DNA of 64,000 nt from Natrinema ejinorense. Lineage in GTDB: Archaea > Halobacteriota > Halobacteria > Halobacteriales > Natrialbaceae. The notes under the pieces are model-generated. The model was not told where the DNA came from. It ran no database searches and saw nothing but the letters and a program-made list of their open reading frames with translations. The number at the start of each line of letters is the position of its first letter. The first letter of the stretch is position 1. Positions 48,451 through 58,013 of this stretch are shown piece by piece. The stretch lies in contig NZ_NXNI01000002.1 in NCBI RefSeq assembly GCF_002494345.1, forward strand, positions 62,001 through 126,000, in the 5' to 3' direction. The position numbers and the translations under genes are program-made.

Positions 48451-48542
48451 GGATGTGTCCCCTCGATCGGGCAGTCGTCACGCTCGCGGAGGATCTCCAC
48501 TGGCGGGCGATTCAGCGTCACGGGTCCCATGTGTTTCGACAT
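48447..48542 (-). CDS. 31-residue micro-ORF between iron box and MFS gene
   Basis: ATG 48542 touches the edge of the iron box at 48542-48559. The frame starts MSKHMGPVTLNRPPVE and ends DDCPIEGTHP; its TGA (48449-48447) overlaps the GTG of the MFS gene. GAGGGGA lies 7 nt before that GTG. The peptide resembles nothing I know. It may be a leader cistron for translational coupling. Confidence 0.5.
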   Translation of the reverse strand: MSKHMGPVTLNRPPVEILRERDDCPIEGTHP

Positions 48543-48559
48543 TTTAGGTAGACCTAAAA
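48542..48559. promoter_or_regulatory. Iron box shared by divergent units
   Basis: TTTTAGGTAGACCTAAAA is a perfect palindrome between the MFS unit (minus) and the glutamine-synthetase-like unit (plus), so one repressor site can close both promoters. Confidence 0.82.
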
Positions 48560-48562
48560 ACT

Positions 48563-48598
48563 ATGTGGGAGAGGGTTCGATACGAAACCGTTCCATGA
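48563..48598 (+). CDS. 11-codon micro-ORF before the glutamine-synthetase-like gene
   Basis: ATG 48563 is four bases past the iron box. The frame reads MWERVRYETVP and its TGA (48596-48598) overlaps the next ATG at 48595 (ATGA). No strong ribosome binding site precedes that ATG, so coupling would have to supply initiation. Confidence 0.4.
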   Translation: MWERVRYETVP

Positions 48599-49932
48599 AC
48601 AGTCAGGCGATTGCGGATAGATGCGAACAAGCAGACGTCGAACTGATCCGACTCCTGTACGTCGGCAACGACGGCGTCGTCCGCGGCCACGCGGTCGAAC
48701 AGGACCACGTACCGGACGCGCTCGAGTCTGGGGTCCCGCTGCCGGAACTGGTCCAGTCGTTCAACGCGCTGGGCCACCGCGTCAAGGACGCCCAATTCGA
48801 TGCCGTCGGCGAGGTGCGTCTCCTCCCCGACTGTTCGTCGTTCAGGGTGCTCGACCACGAGGACCGGGTCGCGGCGGTGCTGTGCTCGCTCCGAGACAGC
48901 GAGTCGGGGCATCCCTGGAGCGCCGACCCGCGCTCGGCGCTGTCGCGACAGCTCGCCGACCTCGCGGACGAGGGACTCGAGGCGGCCCTCGCGCTCGAGA
49001 GCGAGTTCCACCTCGTCACCGACGGGGAGGAACCGTCCCCACACGGCGATCAGGGCGTCTACTCGACGGCAAGCATGCGCAACGGACACGACGTGATCCT
49101 CGACGTCGTCGACGCACTGCAGGCCCAGGGGATCAACGTCCACAAGTACTATCCCGAGTACGCCGCCGGCAAACACGAGATCGTGACCAAGTACGGCCGC
49201 GGGATTGGGGCCGTCGACGACTACGTCTTCCTCCGGGAGACGGTGGCCGCAGTCGCCGAATCCCACGGCCTCGGAACCACGTTCCTTCCGTACCCGTTCG
49301 ACGGTGCGACGAACGGCTGTCACGTCCACCTCTCCCTGTGGGACGGGGACAACCGGTTCGCGCCGTCGGACGGGGATCGGGCACTGAGCCCGATGGGACG
49401 GCACTTCGTCGGTGGAATCCTGGCACATGTACCGGCGTTGCTCGCACTCACCTCGCCCACTGTCAACTCCTATGCTCGGCTGAGGCCACAGGCCGGAGCG
49501 GCCGCGTACGGCTGCTGGGGTGTGGAGAACCGAGAGGCGGCCGTGCGGATTCCGACGGCCGCTCCCGGCGAGCGAGACACGGCGACGCGCGTCGAGTACC
49601 GCCCGGCGGACAACACGGCCAACCCGTACCTGTCGGTGCTCGGGCTGCTCGCAGCCGGCCTGGACGGCATCCGGAACGAAATCGATCCCGGCCCCCCGCT
49701 GGAAGCGGACCCGGCCAACTGCGACGAGGCGACGCTGACCGACCGCGACATCGATCGACTCCCGACGACGCTCGGGGAGGCCCTCGATGCGCTGGCCGAC
49801 GACGACGTCCTGCGATCGGCGCTGGGAGAGGAACTGACCGAGTCGTATCTCACGGTCAAACGCAGCGAGTGGGACGCATTTACCGATAGCGCGGCGACGT
49901 GGGAACGCGAACGGCTCCGCGACACGTTCTGA
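48595..49932 (+). CDS. Glutamine-synthetase-family ligase in the siderophore island
   Basis: A 445-residue GS-fold enzyme. Metal-binding LALESEFHLV (near 135-145), KYYPEYAAGKHEIVTKYG, NGCHVHLSLWDGDN and the substrate/phosphate region NSYARLRPQ, WGVENREAAVRIP, EYRPADNTANPYLS are all present. The pattern is that of gamma-glutamyl-amine (PuuA-type) synthetases more than of the housekeeping GlnA. It might join glutamate to an amine or a siderophore part. It shares an iron box with the MFS gene. The frame is open upstream to 48301 but MNSQAIADRCEQ gives the family N-terminus. Confidence 0.82.
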   Translation: MNSQAIADRCEQADVELIRLLYVGNDGVVRGHAVEQDHVPDALESGVPLPELVQSFNALGHRVKDAQFDAVGEVRLLPDCSSFRVLDHEDRVAAVLCSLRDSESGHPWSADPRSALSRQLADLADEGLEAALALESEFHLVTDGEEPSPHGDQGVYSTASMRNGHDVILDVVDALQAQGINVHKYYPEYAAGKHEIVTKYGRGIGAVDDYVFLRETVAAVAESHGLGTTFLPYPFDGATNGCHVHLSLWDGDNRFAPSDGDRALSPMGRHFVGGILAHVPALLALTSPTVNSYARLRPQAGAAAYGCWGVENREAAVRIPTAAPGERDTATRVEYRPADNTANPYLSVLGLLAAGLDGIRNEIDPGPPLEADPANCDEATLTDRDIDRLPTTLGEALDALADDDVLRSALGEELTESYLTVKRSEWDAFTDSAATWERERLRDTF

Positions 49933-49946
49933 TCTAAACGCCACCG

Positions 49947-51278
49947 TCACACGTATCCCAGATGTTCGAGCCTTTTTTCGACGGCATCGTCGATATCCGT
50001 CCCGTCACGGTCGAGGTCGTCTAGGGAGGGTCCCTCCCGTTCAAGACGGCGTCGTAGCGTTTCTGCGCAGTCCGTACCCCGGCAAGTGAACCCGTCGCGG
50101 GTCTCGTACCCGTAGCTGTCCGCGGAAACCATGCCACGGAGCGGGGAGTCGTAGCGTTCGACGAGTGTCTCGTCGAACCCCTGATCCAGCAGACTCGAGC
50201 GTTGCTCGGCGTGCGTGAGCCCGTGATACTCGGTCCGACAGTGATCGCGGCCATCGACCTCGCCCAGCAGCGACTGTCCCGGCCCGTCGGCGTCGACCCC
50301 GGCCGCGTCGAGGACCGTCCGGTAGACGTCGGCGACGCTGACGAGGGCATCACAGTGTCCGTCGTCAGCGTCGGGGCCCCTGACGACGATTGGAACTTCG
50401 ACGAGATCGGGATACAGTCCGTGCGGGTGCCCCCAGACGCCGTCAGTTCCGAACACCTCGCCGTGGTCCGACATCGTGATCACGTAGTCGAAATCGGCGA
50501 GTTCGTCGTGGATGTCCCGATAGACGTCGGCGAGATAACGTGCGCAGTCCTCGTAGGCCTGCTCGTAGGGTGCCGGATCGGCAGGGCCGTCGCCGAGTGT
50601 CATCGCGAGGTCCAGGTCGGTCTCCTCGGCGTCGTAGGATCGAGACGCGTAGCCACCGGGCGGAACGTACGGCGTGTGCGCCTCCATGAGGTTGAGGAAG
50701 ACGAACGCGTCGTCGTCGAAGGACCGCTCTCTCAGCAGCGACAGTGCGTCACTGGCTCCATCGTCGACGACGCCGGGGCCGATCCCGTGACGGCGTCGGA
50801 GACGGCGGATCCCCGCCCGAAGCGACGGTCGTACGTCGTAGGAGCCACGGACGGTCTCGACGAGTCCGGACGTCACTGCGAGGGGGAGTGACAAATCGCG
50901 CTCGGCCGCGTGATCCCCCCACGGGAACACGTCACAGTCAGTCCCTCGCGTCCGCGAGTGCCGTTCGAAGACGTCGAAACCACGGTTGTAGTCGAACGAC
51001 GGGACGACGTTTCCGTTCGCGCTGAAGGCGACAGTCTCGTAGCCGGCACCGCGGAGCCGTTCGGCCAGAACCGGCTGTTCGCAATCGAGCGCGATTGAGC
51101 GGGCGTGGACGCCGACGGTCGACGGGTACCGACCGGTGAACAGCGACGCGTGGGCCGGGACTGTCCAGTGACTCGTCGACCACGCGTTCGTGAACGTCCG
51201 GCCCGGCACCCAATCGAAGTGTCGCCCGAAGGTGTCTTTCCGGAGCGTGTCGAGGACGATCAGAGCGATCCTGGTCAC
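49947..51278 (-). CDS. Sulfatase-like hydrolase/transferase with Thr nucleophile
   Basis: A 443-residue alkaline-phosphatase-superfamily protein. Metal ligands appear in LIVLDTLRKDTF at the start and ITMSDHGEVFG near 268. The nucleophile region reads SHWTVPAHASLFTGRYPS, with Thr where true sulfatases carry the Cys or Ser of CxPxR; this is the pattern of phosphoethanolamine-transferase-like members. The GTG start overlaps the iucD stop by 4 bp, so it is the last gene of the siderophore operon. It may modify the siderophore or a surface group; unknown. Confidence 0.78.
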   Translation of the reverse strand: MTRIALIVLDTLRKDTFGRHFDWVPGRTFTNAWSTSHWTVPAHASLFTGRYPSTVGVHARSIALDCEQPVLAERLRGAGYETVAFSANGNVVPSFDYNRGFDVFERHSRTRGTDCDVFPWGDHAAERDLSLPLAVTSGLVETVRGSYDVRPSLRAGIRRLRRRHGIGPGVVDDGASDALSLLRERSFDDDAFVFLNLMEAHTPYVPPGGYASRSYDAEETDLDLAMTLGDGPADPAPYEQAYEDCARYLADVYRDIHDELADFDYVITMSDHGEVFGTDGVWGHPHGLYPDLVEVPIVVRGPDADDGHCDALVSVADVYRTVLDAAGVDADGPGQSLLGEVDGRDHCRTEYHGLTHAEQRSSLLDQGFDETLVERYDSPLRGMVSADSYGYETRDGFTCRGTDCAETLRRRLEREGPSLDDLDRDGTDIDDAVEKRLEHLGYV

Positions 51279-52720
51279 GTCAGATCACTCCGGTCAGTCG
51301 TCGAAGCGAGCGGGCTCGCGGCCCCGTCTCGCTGGCCCGTCGTGACGAACTGCTCGACGTCGAAATCCTGGAACACGGTGTCTTTGTCGATCGGATACAC
51401 CTCGCGACTGGCGAGTTGCTCAACGACGACAGCGTTCCGGTAACACCCGAGACCGAGATCCGGGGTTCCGACGCCGTGAGTGTAGACTCCGGCGTTCTGG
51501 ACGAATATCCGGCCCTCACAGTCGCTTTTGACACGGTAATCCGCCGTGATACGGAGTCGCTCCTTCGAATCACGATCGAGCGCCGCTTCCAGCGGCCCCA
51601 GAAACGACGGGGTCGGGCGGTGATATCCGGTCCCGAGAACGACCGCATCTGCTTCGTGGACGAACCGCTCGTCCTGCTGGGTCTGGTGACACGCCAAGCG
51701 ATACCCGTCGCCGGCGGGCTCGATATCTTCGACGGCAGTCATCGCGAGCATGCCGAAGTCGGGGTCGCGCGAACCGATGGACCGTTCATACAGCGTGTCA
51801 TAGATACGCGCGCTCGTCTGGACGTCGATCCCCTTGTACAGGAGGTCCTGCCCGGAGAGGGCCTCGTCTCTGGTGTCTCGATCGAGGTCGTAGAAGTACC
51901 GGGTATACTCCGGCGTGAAATGTTGCAGGCCGAGCTTCGAGTACTCCATCGAGAAGAACCCGTCCGAGCGAGTGAGCCAGTCGAGGCGGTAGCCGTGATC
52001 GGACTGTCGTTCGAGCAGGTCCAGCACAACCTCGGCGGCGCTCTGGCCGGAACCGACGACAGCGATGGCGTCGCTATCGAGGACGCCGTCGCGACGGTCC
52101 CGGTACCGGGCGGTGTGAAAGATAGACTCGCCGAGGGAGTTGCGGAACTGGTCGGGGACGTAGGGGCGCGATCCGACGCCGACGACGAGGTCGTCGGCAG
52201 TGAACACGTACCGGTCGCCCGTTTCCGGGTCGACAGCTTCGACGCGGAACCCCGTGTCGGTCTCAGCGACGCTCGTGACGCGTCGGCTGAACCGACAACT
52301 CTCGAGTCGATCGGCGACCCACCCGAGGTAGGCGTCGTACTCCCGTCGGGGCACCTGGAAGGTCTCGTAGAAGTAAAACTCGTAGATGCGGTCGGTCTCG
52401 CGCAGGTAGTTGAGGTAGCTGTACTCACTGGTAGGATCGGCGAGCGTAACTAAGTCCGCGAGGAACGGTACCTCCAGGGTTGCCCCCTCGATGAGCATCC
52501 CCTCGTGCCAGGCAAACGTCGACGCCTGTTCTAGGAACGCCGCCTCGACGTCCGTCTCCGCGAGCAGAGCCGCCAGCCCGAGATTGAACGGCCCGAGGCC
52601 CACACCGAGGACGTCGACGTGGCCACAGTCCACCGGATCGGTGCCGGCATCGGAATCTCCCGCGTGCGTCGGGCCGGTTTCGGCCGCGCCGGACACTCGG
52701 TGATCGTCGCCGTCAGTCAT
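51275..52720 (-). CDS. iucD: Siderophore amine N-hydroxylase, IucD/SidA type
   Basis: A 481-residue flavoprotein monooxygenase with the FAD motif GVGLGPFNLGLAALLAE (near 36-52), the FLADLVTLADPTSEYSYLNYL block, the NADPH motif VVGSGQSAAEVVLDLL (near 218) and the C-terminal LGTGYHRPTPSFL. It N-hydroxylates a diamine such as diaminopropane, cadaverine or lysine, using NADPH and O2, to build hydroxamate groups. It overlaps iucB by 8 bp and the sulfatase-like gene by 4 bp. Confidence 0.92.
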   Translation of the reverse strand: MTDGDDHRVSGAAETGPTHAGDSDAGTDPVDCGHVDVLGVGLGPFNLGLAALLAETDVEAAFLEQASTFAWHEGMLIEGATLEVPFLADLVTLADPTSEYSYLNYLRETDRIYEFYFYETFQVPRREYDAYLGWVADRLESCRFSRRVTSVAETDTGFRVEAVDPETGDRYVFTADDLVVGVGSRPYVPDQFRNSLGESIFHTARYRDRRDGVLDSDAIAVVGSGQSAAEVVLDLLERQSDHGYRLDWLTRSDGFFSMEYSKLGLQHFTPEYTRYFYDLDRDTRDEALSGQDLLYKGIDVQTSARIYDTLYERSIGSRDPDFGMLAMTAVEDIEPAGDGYRLACHQTQQDERFVHEADAVVLGTGYHRPTPSFLGPLEAALDRDSKERLRITADYRVKSDCEGRIFVQNAGVYTHGVGTPDLGLGCYRNAVVVEQLASREVYPIDKDTVFQDFDVEQFVTTGQRDGAASPLASTTDRSDLT

Positions 52721-53342
52721 TCGCTGTCACCTCCCCGAGGTCCGCGCGACCGTCAGGCCAGATCGTTTCTTCGAAGGTCTCGCGGTGGCAGAGCATGAGC
52801 ATCGCGTCTTTTTCGTCCATGGCGATCTCACGGACCGGTTCGAACCCGCAGCGTCTGAATACACGCCTGACGACGTCGTTTCGGACGTCCGGTTCGACGA
52901 CGACCCGGTCCGTCTCGGCGTGTGTGAACTGGAACCGGAGCATTGCCCTGACGAGCGGGACGGCCAAACCGTTCCCGAGGAACTCCGGCGGGCCGATGAG
53001 GAGGTGCAGCCCCTGGTCGGTTGGGACCGCGTCGAAGTGCTCACCGACCTCGTCGTCCGCGGCCCAGTAACACTCCCAGTAACTCATCGGGACGTGGTCG
53101 AGCGAGCCGACGTAACAGCCCAGTTCCTCGGTCGCCAACTTCTCCGCGATCGTCTCACGGACCACCGACAGCGGCTCGGCGATGTCCCAGAACGGCTGGA
53201 CGTGCTCGGCGTTGAACCACGCGTGCAGCCGCCCGAGATCGTCCGCCAGCGAGACTGGCCGGTACGCGATCGTCCGGTCGATCGTCTCGTCGTCGACGTG
53301 GAAACCGTAGTCGTGAGACACCGACGTCGCAGGCGCCGTCAT
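52713..53342 (-). CDS. iucB: Siderophore N-acetyltransferase, IucB type
   Basis: A 209-residue GNAT-like acyltransferase of the IucB/RhbD/AlcB group: YRPVSLADDLGRLHAWFNAEHVQPFWDI (in parts), DQGLHLLIGPPEFLGNGLAVPLVRA as acetyl-CoA loop, and VVEPDVRNDVVRRVFRRCGFE. It acylates the N-hydroxylamine made by IucD to form the hydroxamate. ATGA overlap with iucA upstream. Confidence 0.9.
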   Translation of the reverse strand: MTAPATSVSHDYGFHVDDETIDRTIAYRPVSLADDLGRLHAWFNAEHVQPFWDIAEPLSVVRETIAEKLATEELGCYVGSLDHVPMSYWECYWAADDEVGEHFDAVPTDQGLHLLIGPPEFLGNGLAVPLVRAMLRFQFTHAETDRVVVEPDVRNDVVRRVFRRCGFEPVREIAMDEKDAMLMLCHRETFEETIWPDGRADLGEVTAND

Positions 53343-55138
53343 CGGACCACCTCCTGCTCGAGTTCCCGGACCAGTGGATTCGGCACCGAGGCGTATACCG
53401 ACTGGTCGTCGAGCGAGGGGGCGTCGAGTTCGTCGAGCCCGCGGAATCGCGTGAGCAGGTTCGCCTTGCGAGGGACGGTTTCGGACTCGAGGAGCGGGTC
53501 GAGCAGGGACGACGACGGACGATCGAACCGCTGCAGCGACTCGAGCCGGTCACGGAGGACCCCGAGCAGACGACGTTCGTCGACGAGGCCGGCTGTCCCG
53601 AAGGCGTTGATCACGCCAAACGCGTTGTTCAGGACGACGTAGTAACGGATCCGCTCGTCGGCGACGGCGTCCGGGCAGAGCGTGTCGGCCCGCTCGCCGA
53701 CGCCGGGACAGACATCGTGGATCCGATCGTAGGCGCCTTCCGGGAAGTAGTACCCCTGGTTGTCGCGGTAGAATCCGTGGGCGGGATAGCCGTCATCGTC
53801 CAGTTTCAGGACCGTGTTCTGCTGATGGGCCTCCAGCCCGAGTCCCCAGTCGAGGAACAGCCAGAGAACCGGCTGGACCACCGTCTCGAGGTACTGGTCG
53901 AACCAGTCGACGCTCACCACGTCGACGGCTCGTCCGTCGCTGTTGGCGATGTCGCGGACGACTCGCTCGAGGCGGGACTGCCCGGTGATTCCGTCCTGAC
54001 ACAGCGCGGCGATCGGCGTCACCTGCTGCTCGCCGTCCGGGTAGAACGGGTTTTCCCGCAGGACAACCTCGAACCCGGACTCGGCGCTCCCGTCGTCCGT
54101 CTCGACAGTCAGGTAAGCCGGGTCCCGAATCACGTCGAAATCGGGGAATCGATCGTCGATCGCGTCCCCGAGTTCGGTGTCCAGCAGCTCCGAGATGGCG
54201 ACGCCGCGGTCGAGTTCCGGACGCTTGTTCGTCCGCTCGGCGTTCGTGATCTTGACTGCCAGCGAGCCCTTGACCATGAACGGCGACTCCGGCGCGTACA
54301 GCGTCCGAACAGACGAGGTCGGGGCGAACTCGCGTCCAATCGGTCCGAGCGACTCGAGACGCCCGTCTTCGAGCCAGCGCTGTGCCGGTTCCCGGTCGAA
54401 CAGGTACCTGGCCTGCCAGGGATGCAGCGGGATGAGTACGCGCCCGTCGTCGACGTGCCGGTCGACGACTGCCTCCGGGACGGCCGGGTCGTCTCGTAGC
54501 GCCGATTCGACCCACTCAGCGGCGCTGTGCTCGCGCGTGGAGTCCTGGCTGACGACTGCCGACTCGGCACTGACGTAGTGCAGCGGGAATGACGTGCCGA
54601 GTTCGGGCGCGTAACGTGGCCCATCCCGGCCCATCCCGCGGCGGCTCTTCGGCGTCGGGTGCATGAGGTGGCCGAATACGAGGGACTGTTCGGCCTCGCG
54701 GAACGTTGCCCCGGGATCGGTGAGCGCTTCGTCTCCTCGACGGGCGTCGACGAACCGTTCGACGGCCCGACAGCTCGAGACGACTCGGGCGAGGAGTTCG
54801 TCCCTGTCGGCGTCGCCGCCGCGGGTCAACTCGAGTTCTTTGGTCAGGAGCGTCGCGAGCGTGAGGTAATCACAGTCGTGGATCTGCCCCTCGACGCGGT
54901 AACGCACTGGCGTCTCGAAGAGGTGACGTCCAGTCGGCGAGCGGTGCGCGACTGGTGCGTACAGATCGACGCCCTGCTCCTCGAGGGGACAGTGCAGAAC
55001 GATCCCGTCGGCGTCGATCGGTGTCTCGTCACCTGGCCGGAACTGCCCGGTACCGGTCTCGTGGCAGTAGCAGTTCAGGAAACTGTGTGTCGTAGCGTGG
55101 CGCGCGATCTCGCGCGCGGAGTCGTCGTGTCGTGTCAT
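53339..55138 (-). CDS. iucA: NIS siderophore synthetase, IucA type
   Basis: A 599-residue IucA/IucC family ligase. Visible motifs are HPWQARYLFDREPAQRWLED, MVKGSLAVKITNAERTNKRP (ATP/substrate region near 285-304) and LEAHQQNTVLKLDDDGYPAHGF near 440. It joins citrate or a dicarboxylate to the hydroxamate by an adenylate intermediate, without a peptide synthetase. It is coupled by ATGA to both neighbours. Confidence 0.92.
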   Translation of the reverse strand: MTRHDDSAREIARHATTHSFLNCYCHETGTGQFRPGDETPIDADGIVLHCPLEEQGVDLYAPVAHRSPTGRHLFETPVRYRVEGQIHDCDYLTLATLLTKELELTRGGDADRDELLARVVSSCRAVERFVDARRGDEALTDPGATFREAEQSLVFGHLMHPTPKSRRGMGRDGPRYAPELGTSFPLHYVSAESAVVSQDSTREHSAAEWVESALRDDPAVPEAVVDRHVDDGRVLIPLHPWQARYLFDREPAQRWLEDGRLESLGPIGREFAPTSSVRTLYAPESPFMVKGSLAVKITNAERTNKRPELDRGVAISELLDTELGDAIDDRFPDFDVIRDPAYLTVETDDGSAESGFEVVLRENPFYPDGEQQVTPIAALCQDGITGQSRLERVVRDIANSDGRAVDVVSVDWFDQYLETVVQPVLWLFLDWGLGLEAHQQNTVLKLDDDGYPAHGFYRDNQGYYFPEGAYDRIHDVCPGVGERADTLCPDAVADERIRYYVVLNNAFGVINAFGTAGLVDERRLLGVLRDRLESLQRFDRPSSSLLDPLLESETVPRKANLLTRFRGLDELDAPSLDDQSVYASVPNPLVRELEQEVVR

Positions 55139-56649
55139 GTTGATCTCTCTCGTTCGATCTCGGTGCCGTATTCGACGACCGATTCAAGCAGCCCACGGAG
55201 CGACGAACGCGTCGCTCGCGGGTTCAACAACGTGAACTTGAGCGTCGCTTCTCCGTCGACCTCCGTGCGGGCGATCACGGCCCGTCCGTCTCGGAGCAGG
55301 CGACCGCGGATGGCCGGGTTGATCTCGTCGGGGTCGCCCTCGTCGGGTCGATATCGAAACAGGACGGTGCTCAGCTGTGGTTCACACACCAGTTCGAGGT
55401 CGGGGTGGTCACGGACGTCGGCGCTCGTGGCGGTCGCGAGATCGACGACGTACTCGACCCAGTCAGCGAGGCGCTCACGTCCCAGCGTCCGGAACGTCAC
55501 ATACGGTTTCAGGGCATCGAATCGACGGGTCGTCTGGAGGGACTTCCCGACGAGGTTCGGGATGCCCGACTCGTCGTCGGTCTCGGGGTTGAGATACGCC
55601 GCATTGCGGTCCTGTAACCGGAACCGGCTGCCGTTGCGGAGCAGGAAGGCACCACAACTGATGGGCTGGTAGAACAGCTTGTGGAAGTCGACCGCGACGG
55701 AGTCCGCTTGCGCAATGCCGTCGAGTGTGGCCCGCTCGCGGTCGGAGAGCAGCAACGCCCCGCCGTAGGCGGCGTCGACGTGGAACCAGAGGTCGTGTTC
55801 AGTTGCGCGGCGGGCGAGTTCCGACAGCGGATCGACCGCGCCGTGATCAGTCGTCCCGGCAGTCCCGAACAGCGCGAACGGTCGGGTGCCGTCCGCGCGA
55901 AGGTCGGCGATAGTCGAATCCAGCGCGTCCAGATCCATCCGGTAGCTGTCGTCGGTTGGCACCTCGACGACGCAGTCCTCGCCGAGGCCCAACTGCGCTG
56001 CGGCCTGGGCAGCCGTGAAGTGAGCTGCCTCGGAGGTGACGACGCGGAGGTCATCGGCTCTGGAGGGCAGTCCCTCGGCCTGAACGTCACGGTCGAACCG
56101 GTCGCGACAGAACCATGCCCGGGCCAGGAGCAGTCCCTGAAAGTTCGACTGCGTGCCGCCGCTCGTGAACACGCCGTCGGCGCCGGCAGGGAACGCAACC
56201 AGGTCACAGAGCTCACTGACGACGCGTTCTTCGCAGACGGACGGCGCCGGCGCCTGGTCGAACGAGTCCATCGACTGGTTCGTCCCCGCGACGAGCACTT
56301 CCGCCGCGAGTCCGGGAATCGTGGGCGGACACTGGAGGTGTGCGACACAGCCCGGGTCGAAGACACCGACGACGTCCGAGAGTACGTCGTCAGTGACCTC
56401 TGCCAGCGTCTCTTCGACGGGCTGTCCACTCTCGGGGAGGACACGCCGGTCGGCAAACCGGTCGCGGAGCGCGTCGGGATCGGCCCCCGAGTAGGGCGTC
56501 GCGCGGTTGGTCGCGGTCACCACAGCGCGCGTCGCCGCGTCGGTCGCGGCTGCGTAGGCAGCGCTCCCGGCGTCGCTCCCGAGGAACGCGTCGTCGAGCG
56601 GCGGCTGGTCCAAACGCTCCTCTCCGTCGAGAGACTTCTCGCCGTTCAT
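55135..56649 (-). CDS. bdb: PLP-dependent diaminobutyrate decarboxylase
   Basis: A 504-residue group II decarboxylase. It has TSGGTQSNFQGLLLARAW near 165, FGTAGTTDHGAVDPL near 255, HVDAAYGGALLLSD near 290 and the PLP lysine in AVDFHKLFYQPISCG near 322. With the aminotransferase dat it would make 1,3-diaminopropane from aspartate semialdehyde via 2,4-diaminobutyrate, the diamine backbone of the siderophore. A lysine decarboxylase is the alternative. Overlaps both neighbours by 4 bp. Confidence 0.9.
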   Translation of the reverse strand: MNGEKSLDGEERLDQPPLDDAFLGSDAGSAAYAAATDAATRAVVTATNRATPYSGADPDALRDRFADRRVLPESGQPVEETLAEVTDDVLSDVVGVFDPGCVAHLQCPPTIPGLAAEVLVAGTNQSMDSFDQAPAPSVCEERVVSELCDLVAFPAGADGVFTSGGTQSNFQGLLLARAWFCRDRFDRDVQAEGLPSRADDLRVVTSEAAHFTAAQAAAQLGLGEDCVVEVPTDDSYRMDLDALDSTIADLRADGTRPFALFGTAGTTDHGAVDPLSELARRATEHDLWFHVDAAYGGALLLSDRERATLDGIAQADSVAVDFHKLFYQPISCGAFLLRNGSRFRLQDRNAAYLNPETDDESGIPNLVGKSLQTTRRFDALKPYVTFRTLGRERLADWVEYVVDLATATSADVRDHPDLELVCEPQLSTVLFRYRPDEGDPDEINPAIRGRLLRDGRAVIARTEVDGEATLKFTLLNPRATRSSLRGLLESVVEYGTEIERERST

Positions 56650-58013
56650 GCGAGTACCTCCGTCCGTTCGTCGGCGTCGATCGCCGCGCGAACGCTACGG
56701 TGGAAAATCTCGGCCAGATCGTCGACCTGCTTCGGGGAGATGACCAGCGGCGGGAGGAACCGGGCAGTCGCGCCGTCGCGCCCGCCAGTCTCGATGATGA
56801 GGCCGCGATCGAACGCCTCGGCTTGCACACGTTCTGTCAGATCCCCGTTAGGCGGGTGGTGTCCCTGCGGGCCGGGGTCGGCGGTCGGATCGACGAACTC
56901 GACGCCGAGCATGAGGCCGCGTCCCCGGACGTCACCGACTGCCGTGCTGATTGCGGCAGTCTCCTCAAGGTGCTCACGGAGTCGTTCGCCCATCGCCGCG
57001 GCGTGCTCGTCGAGGTCGTTGTCGAGGACGTGTTGCATTGTCACCGTCCCAGCGGCCATCGCGAGCTGGTTTCCGCGGAACGTCCCCGCGTGGGCCCCCG
57101 GCTCCCATTCGTCGAGTTCCTCGTCGTAGACGACGACTGCGAGGGGCAACCCGCCGCCGACGGCCTTCGAGACGGTGACGACGTCGGGAACGATGTCGGC
57201 GTGCTCGAATCCGAACAGCTCACCGGTGCGTCCCAGCCCCGTCTGGATCTCGTCGGCGATCAGCGGCACGTCGTGCTTGTCCGTGAGACGGCGGATCTCT
57301 CGCATCCACGGGGCCGGCGCGGGGACGGCGCCCCCCTCGCCCTGGACTGATTCGAAGACCATCCCGGCGGGCGAGACGACGCCGCTGGCGGGATCCTCGA
57401 GCACTCGTTTGACGTACTGCACGCTGGTTCGCCAGCACTCGTCACCGCCCTCCCCGAACGGACATCGGTAGGTGTAGGGGTACGGAAGGTGATGGACCGC
57501 CGATGGCAATCCCGGCGGCTCTTTCGGTCCGGTGTTGCCCATGAGACTCAACGCGCCACTGGTCATCCCGTGGTAGCCACCCTGAAACCCGAGGATCGGT
57601 CGGTCGCCGGTGGCTGTCCTGACGAGCTTCAGCGCCGCCTCCACGGCGTCGGTCCCGGCGGGACTACAGAACTGGACTTTCGCGGTGTCCGTGAGTTCGT
57701 CGGGGAGACAGCTGAACAGCGTGTCGACGAACCGCTCTTTCTCCGGTGTCGTGAGATCGAGCGTGTGGATCGCTCGCCCCTCCGCGAGCATGCGCTCCAT
57801 CTCGTCCACGACGGCCGGGTGATTGTGCCCCAGCGCGAGTGTCCCCGCTCCCGCGAGGCAGTCGTAGTACTCGTTGCCTTCGACGTCGACGACCGTCATT
57901 CCCGAGGCCTCCTCGATTGCCAACGGGAGATACCGCGGATACGTCCGTGCGCTCGATTCACGGTTCGCCTGCTGGGCGAGCAACTGGTCGGCTGTCGAGT
58001 CGGCGTAGTTCAC
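56646..58013 (-). CDS. dat: Diaminobutyrate-2-oxoglutarate aminotransferase
   Basis: A 455-residue class III aminotransferase. It has YDCLAGAGTLALGHNHPAVV, FCSPAGTDAVEAALKLVRT, GFQGGYHGMTSGALSLMGNT, LIADEIQTGLGRTGELFGFE and the PLP lysine in VTVSKAVGGGLPLAV near 285. It makes L-2,4-diaminobutyrate for Bdb. The GTG start is first in the six-gene operon but is preceded by an iron box and a 20-codon micro-ORF whose TGA overlaps it. GGAGGTGA lies 6 nt before the GTG. Confidence 0.92.
   Translation of the reverse strand: MNYADSTADQLLAQQANRESSARTYPRYLPLAIEEASGMTVVDVEGNEYYDCLAGAGTLALGHNHPAVVDEMERMLAEGRAIHTLDLTTPEKERFVDTLFSCLPDELTDTAKVQFCSPAGTDAVEAALKLVRTATGDRPILGFQGGYHGMTSGALSLMGNTGPKEPPGLPSAVHHLPYPYTYRCPFGEGGDECWRTSVQYVKRVLEDPASGVVSPAGMVFESVQGEGGAVPAPAPWMREIRRLTDKHDVPLIADEIQTGLGRTGELFGFEHADIVPDVVTVSKAVGGGLPLAVVVYDEELDEWEPGAHAGTFRGNQLAMAAGTVTMQHVLDNDLDEHAAAMGERLREHLEETAAISTAVGDVRGRGLMLGVEFVDPTADPGPQGHHPPNGDLTERVQAEAFDRGLIIETGGRDGATARFLPPLVISPKQVDDLAEIFHRSVRAAIDADERTEVLA

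Noticed and set aside
48544-49950. Minus-strand 468-codon frame opposite the glutamine-synthetase-like gene
   Set aside because: Shadow frame; the plus strand has all GS catalytic motifs.
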